DNA of 64,000 nt, from the NCBI RefSeq assembly GCF_030272615.1, contig NC_081414.1, positions 3,101,501-3,165,500 of the forward strand, in the 5' to 3' direction. Within the stretch, counting starts at the first letter, position 1. The number at the start of each line of letters is the position of its first letter. The translations under genes were made by a program, and so were the position numbers. Shown one piece after another: positions 36,091-48,500 of this stretch. Source of the stretch: Cryptomeria japonica (Eukaryota; Streptophyta; Pinopsida; Cupressales; Cupressaceae). Under the pieces are notes generated by a model that saw only the letters and a program-made list of their open reading frames with translations, searched no databases and was not told the origin of the DNA.

Positions 36091-36179
36091 CGAAAATATC
36101 AAAATGTTGTCGAAAATGTCAAATCTGCAACTTCAAAACACAAAATCTACAACAAGGATGTTAAATGCAAAAGGGACAA

Positions 36180-36199
36180 GAGTCCCACCGGGCGTGCCA
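36180..36199 (-). other. Primer binding site of C
   Basis: Minus strand TGGCACGCCCGGTGGGACTC, three bases inside the 5' LTR end. It is similar in form to E's primer site. Confidence 0.75.
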
Positions 36200-36202
36200 A
36201 AA

Positions 36203-36987
36203 TGTATACGGTGAAAATGGATTAACAACAATGTTGAAAGACTAAATGAATTCAACCACAAAACCCTAGCCTAACAACAACAAAGATCCACCATAACATA
36301 TGAAGATTGCCTAAGACAATGCAAATCAAATAAAATCACAAAGATTATACCATCACATGTCCAATAGGGTTTGGATCTCCATTCTTCCTATCTCCATTGA
36401 TCTTGCTTGATATATTTGCTCTCAAATTTTTATGTGTGCACAAGAGATCAACAAAGAACGGAAATGTGGTTGCAAGTAGGCTTGATTGCATATGCAAGTT
36501 CAAAAGCATAGTCGAGGCTGAATGCATAGTGAGTTAGTCAGGGTTGATAATGAAGGAAGCATCTCTTTATATAGAAGACACTATAAGAAATGGAGGGATA
36601 AGATTGAGAGGTGTAAAAGAAGTCGGCTATGATTAGAGGGTAGGTAGAGAAAATAATAAAATAATGAAAGGGTGGGTAGTGTATGAATTAAGAGATGAAT
36701 GACATGTGTCATAGGTAGAAAAGGTTAATGAATTAATTAAATAAATAAATATTTATTTAATTAATAGAAGAAATGGGATAATTAAATAAATAAAATATTT
36801 ATTTAATTTAGGAAAAGGATAATTTAAATAAATAAATGTATTTATTTAAATGAGAAATAAGGCTAGAAGAGGATAAATGAATTAATTAAATAAATAAAGA
36901 TTTATTTAATTAATAGAAGAATTAGGATAAAATAATTAAATAAATAAAGATTTATTTAATTAGACATGACAATTTTAGGTGTCTACA
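36203..36987 (-). repeat. C 5' LTR
   Basis: 785 bp, matching 24205-24993 throughout. The bases outside (GCTGC, 36988-36992) match those outside the other LTR (24200-24204). Confidence 0.9.
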
Positions 36988-39408
36988 GCTGCTTTTCTCA
37001 GTTTTAAAGGAAATTGAGCTAAAATTAAGATAAAATAAAAAAACTGATTTATTCCATATTTTTATTCAATTTTGAGATTTAATTGATCTAATTGCTTTTT
37101 TGATATTTTTTAATTTATTAAATTTTCAAAATATCTCAATTTGATTTCTTTTCTCAATTTAATTCCTTTTTTCAAATTAATTCCCTTTTTCAAATTAATT
37201 TTGTAATTAGGAAATCGAACAAATGATTCAAAGCCTAATATTAGCTAACCACAAAAAACTAACAAGCTATGAAAGAAATCCCAATACATGCAATAGAAGA
37301 AGGAAAAGCAAGATTTCAACATAAACATGCAATCCATATGAAGAAAACTCCTTCCTTGACCTCCATTGTCTCTCTTTTTCCTTGAAATATGTGGGCTTCA
37401 CCTACAAAATGCAAGTGTGAGCAAGAAAGCAATATTGCAAATGAGTTAAGCAGCGTGAGGATATTCGAGAAGTGGTTGATTCTGATGAGAAATACATCCA
37501 ATTTTATAGAGAAAATTGGATAGAGGACAAAAATTAGAATGAAATTGATATTAGAAGCAATTGGATTCAAAAATGGGAAAATTTTATTTTAGAAAGAAAT
37601 GACATGACACACTTTCCCATGCAAGAGGATAAGACTAGATATCAAATCTAGTGTTAGGATAAGATTTCATATCCAAACTCATGACAATTAAGGAAACATG
37701 CTTCCAAATTAAAGCACAAAAATAGGAGTCACTTGAGAGAGATAATGAGTTGAAAATTAATTTAGAAAATTAGGAAATTAGGTGGAAAATAGGAATTAGG
37801 AAATTAGGAAAAATTAGAATGATGAATTAGGAAATTAGGTGGAAATAATGAATTAGGAAATTAGTAAATTAGAAATGATGAAAATAGGAAATATTATGTG
37901 AAATTAATTAATTCACAAAGAAGATTTAATTATCCAATTAAATGAAATGTTTAATTGTGACAAGGGGACCTAGGATAAAATAAATAAATTTCTTTAACCT
38001 AGAGAGAAAATGACAAATAAGATTAAATGATTAAATCACAGAACCCTAGGAGATGAATTAGAAATGCAAGGACGATAATTAGGTCATGACAAAAGATATT
38101 TGATATAGCGTCGATTTGATCAATGATTTAATGATGAAAAATTGGATAATTGATAAAATGTCAATGTTGATTGACAAAGATCAATGATAAATTGATCAAG
38201 ATTGACAAGGATGAAATTGATAGGCGCCAATTGATGAGGACCAATGACTATTTGATCCAAATTGATGAGAAATGATGATTGATTGAGATCGATGACAAAT
38301 CGATCAAAGATTGATAAATGGTTGACTTGATGAAGGTTGAATGACCAAAGACCAATGACAAATCGGTCGCAAATTGATAAGAGATTGATAAATTGATGAT
38401 TGAGTGTGCGACATAGAAGTAATGTTAATAGAATGCGAAAACCCTAAAATAAGGTCACACAGACATGTTAAAGTATGACACCGCAAGCGTTGACCATTTT
38501 TAGATGCCTACAAATTCCTTTTTGATGATTTAATGGCAAATTGATTTATTAATTAAATATGCTAGGATATTTAATTAAATAAATAGGATAACTGATTAAA
38601 ATGATTTACTTGGAATGATTAATTAATTAAATAACTATCTAATTAATTCAAGATGATTTATTTGCCATGTGACATTGATGATTTAAGAATTAATTGATTA
38701 TGTGCTCAAGATTGATTTTAATTTGCCTTTGGTTAGGACCTTGGTAATATTGTCGAGATTAGGGGCTCATGGTTTAGGTGACCATTTTTAGGGTATTACA
38801 AAATATATTTAGAACTTGACTTTGATTTTCAATTTGATTTTCACAATCATGCACATGTATTTGAAATTATGAGAAATTAGAAGAATTAGAATTAGAATTA
38901 GAATTTGGAGAATTAATGAAATTAGACAAATTAATTAAAATTAGAATTTGGGGATTTGGAATTTGAATTTGAAGAATAAATTAGTTAATTAAATAATTTA
39001 AAGAAACTATTTAATTATTTAGAAATTGAATTTAATTAAATAATAAAGATTATTTGAATTAAAGGATTAAAAATTAGAATTAGTTAAATAATTAATATTT
39101 AGAAGAGGGTTAATTATTAATTGAATAGAGATAGAAATTGAAAATGAATTTATTTAAATAATAAAGATTATTTAAATTGAGGGATTAAAATCACAATTAA
39201 TTAAATAATAAATATTTAATTAACATTAGAAAATGGTTTAAATGATTAAATGATGATAGAATTGAATTTGGAATAATTAATAAGATGGAAAAGAAATATG
39301 AATTTAGAAGAATAAGATTAATTAACTCAATTAAATAATTAAAGAAAAACTTAATCAATTTGACGAATAATTAGTACATGATCAATGAGACATTTTTAGG
39401 TGTCTACA
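36988..39408 (-). repeat. E 5' LTR, outer part, AT-rich
   Basis: No gene. Very AT-rich, with AATTAATTAAATAAATAA sequence (38560-38660, 38880-39370) and degenerate GATCAATGACAAATTGATC units at 38100-38400. Three LTR-start-like motifs face the minus strand: TGTAGGCATCTAAAAATGG from 38512, TGTAATACCCTAAAAATGG from 38800 and TGTAGACACCTAAAAATG from 39408. Either one long LTR with internal duplications or several nested old LTRs would explain this. Confidence 0.45.
38100..38400. repeat. Degenerate GATTGATCAATGA repeats
   Basis: About ten diverged units of roughly 25-35 bp built from GATCAATGA(C/T)AAATTGAT and GATTGAC. Confidence 0.65.
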
Positions 39409-40540
39409 ATGGGTATGCAAGTTTCATCATTACATTTTGTCTACACTTTGAAGGGAATGTGAATCCTAAATGAACATGTATGTTAAAACATATGGGAACT
39501 CCCAAATATGCATGTAAAGTAAATTTTTAAACACAACAAACTTAAAAAACTAATCTGAAATTAACGGAAGGCTTAGCTAGGTTTTTTGTTTGTTTATATG
39601 TCATACTTGGTTCCTCGTTACCCTTTGTTTATATTGCTAGGTATATCAAGAGAAGTCTACATTTATTGTAAGTTTCTTAGTTTCCCTCAACTCCAAGCAA
39701 TTTTTCATTTTTAAATGGGTGTTTTCCAAAATGACCTAGCATTTGATACTTGTTGTGTTGGCTTGGATGCATAGAAAAATGGCTCTATATCTCCCTTGCA
39801 AATTCATTATAAAAGTGGCTCATGAGGTGACTCTATTTCTCTTGATGTTTTTCTTATTAAAAGTTTAAATATGCATGCACATGTTTTGGAAACTACACCT
39901 TTGTTGGCTATTTTTTAATATAATTTGTTTTATAAACATGCTAAACATTTAGACCAACTCTACTTAGGCCCCTCACATGATCCACATGGATGTTGGAAAA
40001 TATATAGGTTCAATACCGAAGATACGAAGTTCAATCTCTATCCAATAAACCAATCAAAGGGTGATATACAAAGATTGGACTACTACAACATGAAAATATT
40101 AAACTTAAATACAAATGTAAAAACTAAGTTTCCTTAATATGGAAAACATATTCAGAGAACCCACTTCTTAATGATACCAAAAAATCAACCTACACACATG
40201 CTTAAAAATCCTATCTTATGTAAATTTATAACAACAATAAATAAAGAATATCATCATCATAAGATAGAATCAATGAGGCACAAATAAGCAAAATAAGAAC
40301 ATCACATAACACAAGATTTACATGGAGAAACCCTTGAGGGAAAAAACTCCACTAAGAAAAGAGGTCAAGTATGCATTATCAACAATCAATTTGATTACAA
40401 TTCATTCATTTCCATTCTCCTCTTTGCCTCCAACATAGCATCACCTATGTACTTGTGAACAACCTCCTTGTGGATCCCATCTATCCTTGTTCATACAGAT
40501 TAAACTCTACATTCAACTATTCTTTATTGGATATATTCTA
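39409..40540. other. Intergenic or decayed repeat sequence
   Basis: No credible gene. A 70-codon + strand frame at 39925-40137 has no recognisable motif. On the minus strand, 40260-40360 reads like the R/U5 part of a copia LTR (TTTCTCCATGTAAATCTTGT...), so an LTR remnant is likely. Confidence 0.4.
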
Positions 40541-41012
40541 CGTATGAGAATACGTGCATGAGTATATGAGAATATGTGTACGAGATTAAAATTTTCTCGT
40601 ACGTGTATGAGTATATGAGATTAAAATTTTCTCGTACGTGTACACGAATATGAGAATACGTGTACAAGAATACAAGAATACGTGTACGAGTATACAAGAA
40701 TACAAGTACAAGGAAAATATTATGAGAATATTCTTTTAGAGTTAGGGTTAATTTCAGCTGACTTTGTATGTTGGCCTAATATTGCATGTTATAAGCGGCT
40801 AGAATGTAAAAAGACATGGTAATGGTGTTGTACTGTTTTACTGGATAATAAGAAAAAGATTAGATGACTGTGTTCTATGGATGTAGCCCATCTTGGGTGA
40901 ACCATGTTAAATCTGTGTTATTTTTGTTGTGTATTTTTCTTCATCTTTGTGTACTTGAATCTACATATAATTGTTAATTTGTATTTTCTCTAGATCTGCC
41001 AAAACCCTAAAA
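40541..41012 (+). repeat. F 5' LTR, truncated, with TACGTGTA repeats
   Basis: Matches 45181-45574. Contains a degenerate array of GAGAATACGTGTACGAG units (40541-40715), longer here than in the 3' LTR. AAAATTTTCTCGTACGTGTA occurs twice (about 40587 and 40626). Confidence 0.85.
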
Positions 41013-41014
41013 AT

Positions 41015-41027
41015 TGGTATCAGAGCC
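41015..41027 (+). other. Primer binding site of F (tRNA-Met type)
   Basis: TGGTATCAGAGCC two bases after the LTR end. Confidence 0.9.
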
Positions 41028-41074
41028 GTGCATTTCTATAAATTGGCATGGACTTTCAGATTTGAGTGGGAGAA

Positions 41075-41925
41075 ATGGAAGAAACCAAATTCAAGGTCAA
41101 GAATTTCAACAACCAGAATTATCAGTTATGGAAAATGCAGATCGAGGATAATTTGTATCAAAAGGATCTGTGGCGGTCATTAGAAGGAAAGACAAAGAAA
41201 GCGACCGCGATGCAAGATGAAGATTGGGATATTCTGGACCAAAAGGCACTAGGAACCATTTGGTTGTGCATTGTGCCATCTGTAGCATTCAATATATCAA
41301 AAGCAACAATAATTGTAGAACTAATGGAGGCACTGGCTAAATTGTATGGGAAACCCTCAGCTTCAAATAAGGTATTTCTTATGAAGAGTTTATTTAATAT
41401 GAAAATGAGTGAAGGAGGATTTTAAGAAGATCATTTAAATGAATTTAATACAGTTACTCGCCAATTGACTTTTGTAAACATTAACTTTGATGAAGAGGTT
41501 AGGGCTCTCTTAATTTTATGTTCTTTGCCAGAAAGCTAGAATAGCTTGGTTATGGTTGTAAGTAATTTTGTCTCTGGTACAAACACTTTGAAATTTGATG
41601 ATGTTGTTGGTGTTATCCTAAGTGAGTAAATGCGACGGAAAAGCATAGGTGACACTTCAGTATCATTAGGTACTATTTTGAATGTAGAGAACAAGGGAAG
41701 ATCAAAGGAAAGAGGAAAATTCCCTGGGTGTGAGAAGTCATGAGGGAGGTCAAAGAAAGTACACTCTCAATCTAGAGGAAGAAAGGATAGTTGGTACTAT
41801 AGAAAGCCAAGACATTTAAAGAAAGATTGTTGGTCTTGAAAAAAAAACAAGGAGACGAAAATGAAGATGAAAGTAAGGAAGCCAATGTTGCAAGTAATAC
41901 TTTACAAGATGCTTTAATTTTGTAG
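41075..41925 (+). pseudogene. gag: F gag
   Basis: Copia capsid protein. ATG at 41075 opens MEETKFKVKNFNNQNYQLWK, the usual copia gag start. The frame is open to a TAA at 41423, then runs on with stops (after PES near 41537, at LSE near 41626, at EKS near 41740). The zinc knuckle (about 41790-41835) is badly damaged. WYYRKPRHLKKDCW stands where a CxYCGKPGHxxxxC form is expected: two cysteines and two glycines are replaced. Confidence 0.85.
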
Positions 41926-43320
41926 ACAATGTTAATGATTCTTGGGTTATAGATTCAGGAGCTTCATTTCATGCCACAACCCATAGAAAATATTTTCTAG
42001 ACTATGTTCAAGGTGATTTTGGGTAGGTATATTTGGGTGATGACGAGCCTTGTTAGATTGTTGGAAAAGGAAAGATAAAAATCAAGTTGCAGAATGGAAA
42101 TGACTGGTTGTTGCAAGAGGTAAGGCGTGTTCCTAATTTAAGAAGAACTTTAATTTCTACAGGACAACTGGGCAGTGAAGGTTGCATAGTTACCTTTACA
42201 GACAATGTCTGTAAGGTCACTAAAGGTGAATTAGTAGTAGCTAAAGGTGCAAAGGTAGGCACATCGTATTTGTGTACTGGTAATAGTTATTATACCTTAG
42301 TTGTTACAGATAAAGTTTCTATAGGGACAACTATAATAGATCTTGCAAGGACAAATATAAAATTATGGCACCATAGACTTGGGCACATGAGTGAGAAAGG
42401 GATGAAAATCCTTCACTCAAAAAATCTATTGCTAAGACTAAAGGAGATCGATTTAGAGTTTTATAAAATTGTGTTTATGGTAAACGGAAAAGAATCTGAT
42501 TTCTCAAGGTTGGGAAAGAGAAGAAGAGTGAGAAATTAGAGCTTGTGCATTCAGATGTATGGGGACCGACTGAGGTGTCATCTCTTGGTGGCTCTTGTTA
42601 TTATGTTATTTTTATAGATGATGCAACCAGGAAAAAATGGGTGTATTTCCTCAAGAAGAAATAAGATGTTTTTGAAACATTTAAGAAATGTAAAGCTTTG
42701 GTTGAGAATGAGACAGGAAAGAGGTTGAAGTGTGTTATATTTGATAAAGGAGGAGAGTATTGTAGCAAAGTATTTGAAGGTTATTGTTCTTTCAATGGAA
42801 TCCAAATTCAAAAGACGATTCCAAGAACTCCACAAGAAAATGGTGTGTCTGAGAGAATGAATAGGACCATCATGGAGTGTGCAAGGAGCATGAGATTCCA
42901 TGTTGGATTAGCCCTACATTTTTTGGTAGATGTTGTACATACTGTTATTTATTTGATAAATAGAGGACCTTCAAATCCTTTGGATGGTGGCATTCTAGAG
43001 GAGGCATGCATTGGTAAAAAGACAAATGATTATTTTCTGAAAACATTTGGTTGTGAAGCTTTTGTCCATGTTGATAAAGATAACAAAACCAAGCTTGATG
43101 CTAAATCTAAAAAATGCACCTTCATTGGATATGGAATGGAAGACTTTGGTTATCAGCTATGGGACTTTGAAAATCAAAAAATAAATAGAAGTAGAGATAC
43201 AATATTCAATGAGAAGGTCATGTATAAAGAACAAATACAACAAAAGAAGCATGAACATGTCAAAAAAAAAATGTGGTGTTGGATGAGAATACTGAAAATA
43301 GTCATTGGTACCTGATGTTC
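41926..43320 (+). pseudogene. pol: F protease and integrase
   Basis: Protease shows SWVIDSGASFHAT near 41950, then stops at about 42026 and 42054. Pre-integrase (LWHHRLGHMSEKGM, near 42370) is followed by a frameshift near 42470. The integrase core is readable: [10 protein letters not shown] near 42615, FDKGGEYCS near 42740 (usually DNGGEY) and PQENGVSERMNRT near 42830, giving the D, D and E positions. A TAA at 42662 interrupts the frame before the long open run 42698-43315. The run ends where the frame shifts near 43290. Confidence 0.87.
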
Positions 43321-44984
43321 AACAACAACAAAATATCCCACAAACTCTTGCAAGTGTTAAAAATTCTACGAGGTTAAGTAGACCTCCTAAAATATTTTCT
43401 CCTTCTTTGTATTCTATTTTTTTAACTAACTTTGGTGAACCAAAAGGATATGAAGAAGAAATGCAGGTGGATGCCAAACAACAGTGGGAGCTAGGCATGA
43501 AAGAGGAGATGGATTCCTTGATATAGAATCAGACTTGGGACTTATTCCCATTACCTATAGGAAAACAAGCCTTTCCAAATAAATGCATTTATAGGTTGAA
43601 GGAGGAGTATGAAGGACAAAAAAGATATAAGACCAGACTCGTGGTAAAAGGTTTTGCATAGAAAACGAGTATATTTTGATGAAATATTTTCTCCAGTTGT
43701 AAAAATACTTCAATTAGAACTATTCTAAGTCTTGTGGTTGCAAAAGACTTGCATCTTGAACAACTAGATGTTAAAACTGCTTTTCTCCATGGGGATTTGG
43801 AGGAGGAAATCTATTTGCAACAAACAAAAGGATATGAGGTCAAAGGTAAGGAGGAGTTAGTGTGCAGGTTGAAGGAGAGTCTATATGGCCTAAAGCAAGC
43901 ACCCCGACAAGGGTATTTGAAATTTGATAGTTTCATGGTTGAACAAGGTTACCATAGATGTCATTCCGATCATTGTCTTTATTTTAAGAGATTGGATAAT
44001 GGAAGTTATATTATCCTAATACTTTATGTTGATGACATGCTTTGTTGGGTCTAACATGCAACATATAAATGAACTTAAACAAAAATTGGCAAGGTCATTT
44101 GCTATGAAGGATTTGGGTGCAGCTAAGAAAATCCTTGGTATGAGTATTTCATGGGACGAAAAAAATAGAACATTAACTTTGTCCCAAAGTGAGTATATAA
44201 AGAAGGTGTTGAAAAAATTTAACATGCAGAATTCAAAAGCAGTTAGTACACCTTTGGCTAGTAATTTCAAATTGAGTATGGTGATGTGTCCAAAGACACA
44301 GGAAGAGGTAAAAAAAATGCCTAACATTCTATATTCATCAATTATTGGCAGTCTGATGTATGTGATGGTATGCACATGACCAAATATTACACATTCAATG
44401 GGAGTTGTGAGTAGGTATATGAACAATCTGGGAGTGGAACATTGGAATGTTGTCAAATGGATTCTCAAGTATTTGAGAGGTACTACTACCAAGGCCTTAT
44501 GTTTCAAAGGATCAAATGCTTCTCTATGAGGATATGTTGACTCTGATCTAGTAGTGATATTAATACTAGAAGGAGTACTATAGGGTATGTTTTTACTGTA
44601 GGGGGAATTGTAGTTAGTTGGATTTACAAACTACAAAAGGTTGTTGCATTTTCAACCATCGAAGCTGAGTATGTGGCTTCTACTGAAGCTAGCAAGGAGA
44701 TGATTTGGTTACAACATTTTCTAGAGGAATTGGGCTAGATGAAGGAGGATGGCCCATTGTATATTGATAGCCAATGTGTCATTCATCTTGAAAATAATTA
44801 TGCTCTTCATTCGAGGATAAAACTCATTCAGCTCAGGTACCACTTCATACAGTCTATTTTGGAGGATGGCCAGTTACAGCTTGAGAAGATTCACACAAGT
44901 GACAATCTTGTAGATATGTTCACAAAGGCAATCAAATGGGAGAAGTTGATTTCCTCATTATCTTCTATTGGACTTCTTGACTAA
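43321..44984 (+). pseudogene. pol: F reverse transcriptase and RNase H
   Basis: The copia reverse transcriptase is split over several frames. It shows MDSLI-stop-NQTWDL (TAG at 43524), LDVKTAFLHGDLEEEIYLQQ near 43765, SLYGLKQAPRQ near 43880 and the catalytic LYVDD (44022-44036). A one-base slip near 44040 leads into the second half (LKQKLARSFAMKDLG..., 44026-44379). RNase H (about 44530-44984) has STIEAEYVAS and ends GLLD at 44984. Stops near 44379 and 44738 and further slips show it is inactive. Confidence 0.87.
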
Positions 44985-45081
44985 AAATCATGAATAAAGG
45001 AACAACCAATTCCAAGTACTTTATCCAGTGGGAGCTGCAAGTGCAACGCTATCATCTAGGATCAGTCTCCAAGTAGGAGAC

Positions 45082-45574
45082 TGTTGATATGTGTTGATTG
45101 ATCATGTAAGTATTGTATACAAGCTGGGTGGACATGTTGGCCCGAAGGGCCGAAGTAATGGGGAGCCGAAGGCTCCTCCCAAAATTTTCTCGTACATGTA
45201 CAAGAATATGAGAATATGTGTACAAGAATGTGAGAATACGTGTATGAGTATATGAGAATACAATTACAAGGAAAATATTACGAGAATATTCTTTTAGGGT
45301 TAGGTTTAATTTTAGTCAGCTTTGTATGTTGCTCTAAAATTGCATGTTATAAGCGTCTGGAATGTAAAAAGGCATGGTAATGGTGTTGTATTGTTTTACT
45401 AGATAATAGGAAAAAGATTGGACGACTGTGTTCTATGGATGTAGGCCATCTTGGGTGAACCACGTTAAATCTTTGTGTTTTTTTGTTGTTGTGTATTTTC
45501 CTTCATATTTGTGTATTCAAATCTGCATATAATTGTTAATTTGTCTTTGCTTTGGATCTGCCAAAACCCTAACA
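45082..45574 (+). repeat. F 3' LTR
   Basis: 493 bp, TGTTGATATG to CCCTAACA. Its first 100 bp hold two perfect hairpins (45139-45151, 45162-45176) that the 5' copy lacks. Confidence 0.9.
45139..45176. repeat. Twin GAA-loop hairpins
   Basis: GGCCC-GAA-GGGCC (45139-45151) and GGAGCC-GAA-GGCTCC (45162-45176). These are two perfect GC-rich stems with the same three-base loop, ten bases apart, in an otherwise AT-rich LTR. Confidence 0.85.
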
Positions 45575-48500
45575 GACTAACTCTACTATAATTTAAAGCT
45601 AGAATCTAAGATCTTCACATGACACCAACAAGCATTGTAAAATATCATCCATTTTCTAATCAAAGATTGTCCATGGCTCAATACACATTGCAATAACAAC
45701 TTAGAGCCAAAATCTTGAAAGAAAGAAGATAGAACATATAATGTATTGCATAAAGATCCCATTGAAATTGATACTAATTTATACATGGCATCATGAGAAA
45801 AATCATTACCAAAACTCCACTAAAAGTGAATAGACCTTCTCATGCACCATAAACTACTACTGAGATTCAAATAAATAACTATATCAGGTATTCCCAAATA
45901 AATAACTATGTAATAATGGTGATAAAAAACAAGGCCTATTGGAAACGAAATCCTCATTAGACATTTTACAAGATCAACACATATGCAACATCTCAAAGGA
46001 GAAATACATAATTAGTGATTCAATCTCAAATAATTGAAAGATTCAACACCATATTAGTATCAAGCATAACACGTGGATTTCCAAGACTCAAACACCAAAG
46101 TCAATGCTAGATTGGATTTGTCAAAAAAACTACATAGGAGTAACCATATATCAATAAGAAGCCTCCAAGAAACCATGCAATCTTGTAACTGTCTTCATCT
46201 AGAACACCTTGAATATAGTCTTACCATAGATCTACATACCACATATTTTAGGTAACATGTACAACCTACAAAATTATCTCCATAAATATGAAATCCACTC
46301 AAATATCCAAACATTCACATCAAACATGTTATTTGAACAATGGAATAAGCTCAACTCTACAAAACCCAACAACTGAAACAAGAGAAACTACAACCCAATA
46401 AGAAAAGCAAGTTGTTTAAGAGCATAAAACATATGAAACATAATAGCTCTGCAACTCACAAAGAGGTTAATGCCTTATCTTCTAATGTTTTCATATAAGC
46501 ATGGGCTAAAACCATGAACCCAAATAATCACTCCAATATTTAGTCCAAATAGCCAGTATTTCTTCATGTAACCAGGATGCCAATACCCATCCAACATGAA
46601 CACCTTTTCATGGCACATGACCACAAGGCAAAGGAACAAAACCACCAAACAAGAGCTCCAAGATACCAAACCATAACCAACTCCATGAATATTCAAAATC
46701 ACAAGCTTCCAATGCCCAACATAGATCAAATTGACAACATCTATAGTTTACAATCTCACAAATATACATAACAAATTTAACTCACAAAAATTCATTAGAA
46801 CCCCATAAGCCTTTCAACAATCTTTAATTTCTTGTAATAGATTCCCACAATCTTGTCAAGCTAATAAATAAAAAATAGAGGAGTACCAAGAACCAATTAA
46901 CCATCAACTTTCATATTGTGAATTAAATGTGAGGAATTTGCAAACTCCTTCAATAATGATGAATATATAAACAAACTTATAACTAGTTTAAGAGTTTTTG
47001 AGTCATAGGAAATTCATGAACCAAATGAGGAGACTCATAAGATAGATGAGGATGACACTATTAATATATAAACAAATGATATCCTAAAAGGCATGATTTC
47101 ATAGGAGGAATTATTTGACTTGGACATTCAGATTGAAAAACTAGATTTGGTAAAATCAAATGGCAATTTTTTTTTTGAGATCTAAGTGATCCTAAAGAAG
47201 TGTTGTTAGATAAAGCATGAATCCAACAACAAAGGATTGGTATTTTTACAACCCTTCAAGAATATAGAGATTCCATGGCCTAGGGTATTGTAGCATCATA
47301 CATTGTACACTTTTACTAGTGTGCCCAATTTCACACTCTCCTAGCACCTATTTTAGAATTTCCCTTTCCTCTATCCATTATAGTCCACATTTATTGATTT
47401 ATATTAATATTTAAATTAATATTATGGTTCTTTTCCTCTTTATTAAATTATCACACTCTTATTTTGGCCCTTAATTATTGGTGTGCCCTTTATTATTTTA
47501 TCCTGATTTCTCCTTAATCTTACCCTAATTTCAACTCTCAGAGCATATTTCACATACCTATGCATTATGGTTTAATCCACCAAGTCAGAATCAACATTAG
47601 ACCCTCATTATCTCACATCCCTAGAAATTCAAAAAAAGTTTATAGGACCAAGGCAGATCTGTAATACTTGGTCACAAACTTTTTTCCCTAAATTTTGGGA
47701 GGATGATTTGGCGGTCTTATTTAATTCAAATCTCGCTCCGTGTGAAAATATATCAATTCTAATTTGACCTAATGGTGGTTTTAATTATGAAATCCCTATA
47801 TAAGAAATCCCTCTCATTCATTTTCATAATTACATCTTATGCTAACATTATCATCAATTGAAGGGTAATTTGTCTTCCTTAAGAGCTGATCTAATTCAAG
47901 GAGAAAAAAACTACATCAAGGCATCTTCATATTATGTTTCAATTATGATTTCATGATGTATTTTATGTGATTTATCATGTTATTGTATCAACACATGAAG
48001 GACTTATCCTAAGAACATTGCATCATCTATTGAAGGTATAATCATCTACATTCATGCATTTCAACCTTTCCCTCAAAAGGCAAGCTTTTCCAATTTAGTT
48101 CAAGTTCAATTTCCATTTAAATTATGGTTAATTCCAAACCTAAGGTTTGACCTAAGACAAACCCCTATCCGCAACCCCATTTCTTTCCTCTTGTGTGCAG
48201 TTACAGGTACCCAGTGGAACTAGGAAGACCAAAACAACACCAAGACCCAAAAACAAAGCACCCAACCAAATTTCATCAGAAAGTGCCTGGACCAGGGTGT
48301 TAGGGTGCATCCCTATCCGAACCAAGGCACTGGGTTTCACCCTTGTCCTAGTGTTTTTCACCAAATTTTGAAGACATGTCCCAGATATCTTCAGGTTGCC
48401 AATTTCTCGACAATAGATCAAAAGACCAAGGCATTGAGTGCCCTGGTCCTCTTAGATCAACACCAGATTCTAGTCACAAGTGTATAGTCAGATTCCCTAT

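Larger units (their letters stand above)
33978..36179 (-). other. C leader, with ACACAGACGCG repeats
   Basis: 2.2 kb between the primer site and gag, without a credible gene. It holds two arrays of ACACAGACGCG units (34469-34625, 35829-36090). A more GC-rich block (about 34915-35260) is open on the + strand for 100 codons but shows no protein character. A leader this long is usual for Tat-lineage elements. Confidence 0.65.
24205..36987 (-). mobile_element. Element C: non-autonomous Tat-like gypsy with antisense PMD gene
   Basis: LTRs of about 790 bp at 24205-24993 and 36203-36987, with GCTGC on both outer sides. The primer site is at 36180-36199 and the polypurine tract at about 25023-25036, so the element reads right to left. 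Gag and protease (33977-30436) are followed within about 100 bp by the integrase C-terminus; reverse transcriptase, RNase H and the integrase core are absent, so mobility would need proteins from a relative. The 3' half carries an antisense gene with a plant mobile domain. The LTRs differ at about 18 of 785 positions by hand count, plus small indels, so C is younger than E and probably younger than A, D and F. Confidence 0.88.
12958..39408 (-). mobile_element. Element E: old Tat-like gypsy element, host of D and C
   Basis: Reconstructed from four pieces on the minus strand: LTR (36988-39408 plus 23732-24204), primer-site motif (23707-23725), leader (22684-23706 plus 13688-14742) and a gag-like start (12958-13687). 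The pieces come together when D and C are removed at their target duplications. Only the 5' half of E is present; pol and the 3' LTR are missing. The left end of the LTR is uncertain, because LTR-start-like motifs also occur at 38512 and 38800 and the AT-rich stretch may hold more than one old LTR. Confidence 0.55.
40541..45574 (+). mobile_element. Element F: Ty1/copia, old, 5' LTR truncated
   Basis: The 3' LTR is 45082-45574. The 5' copy (about 40541-41012) lacks the first 100 bp of the LTR. A tRNA-Met type primer site follows the 5' LTR. Gag, protease, integrase, reverse transcriptase and RNase H come in copia order. The aligned parts of the LTRs differ at roughly 10% of positions by hand count, so this is one of the older copies here. 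Confidence 0.92.

Noticed and set aside
39925-40137. 70-codon + strand frame
   Set aside because: No recognisable motif, AT-rich, no supporting signals.
48152-48421. 89-codon minus-strand frame with a hydrophobic stretch
   Set aside because: Isolated frame with no gene signals nearby; cannot be told from chance.
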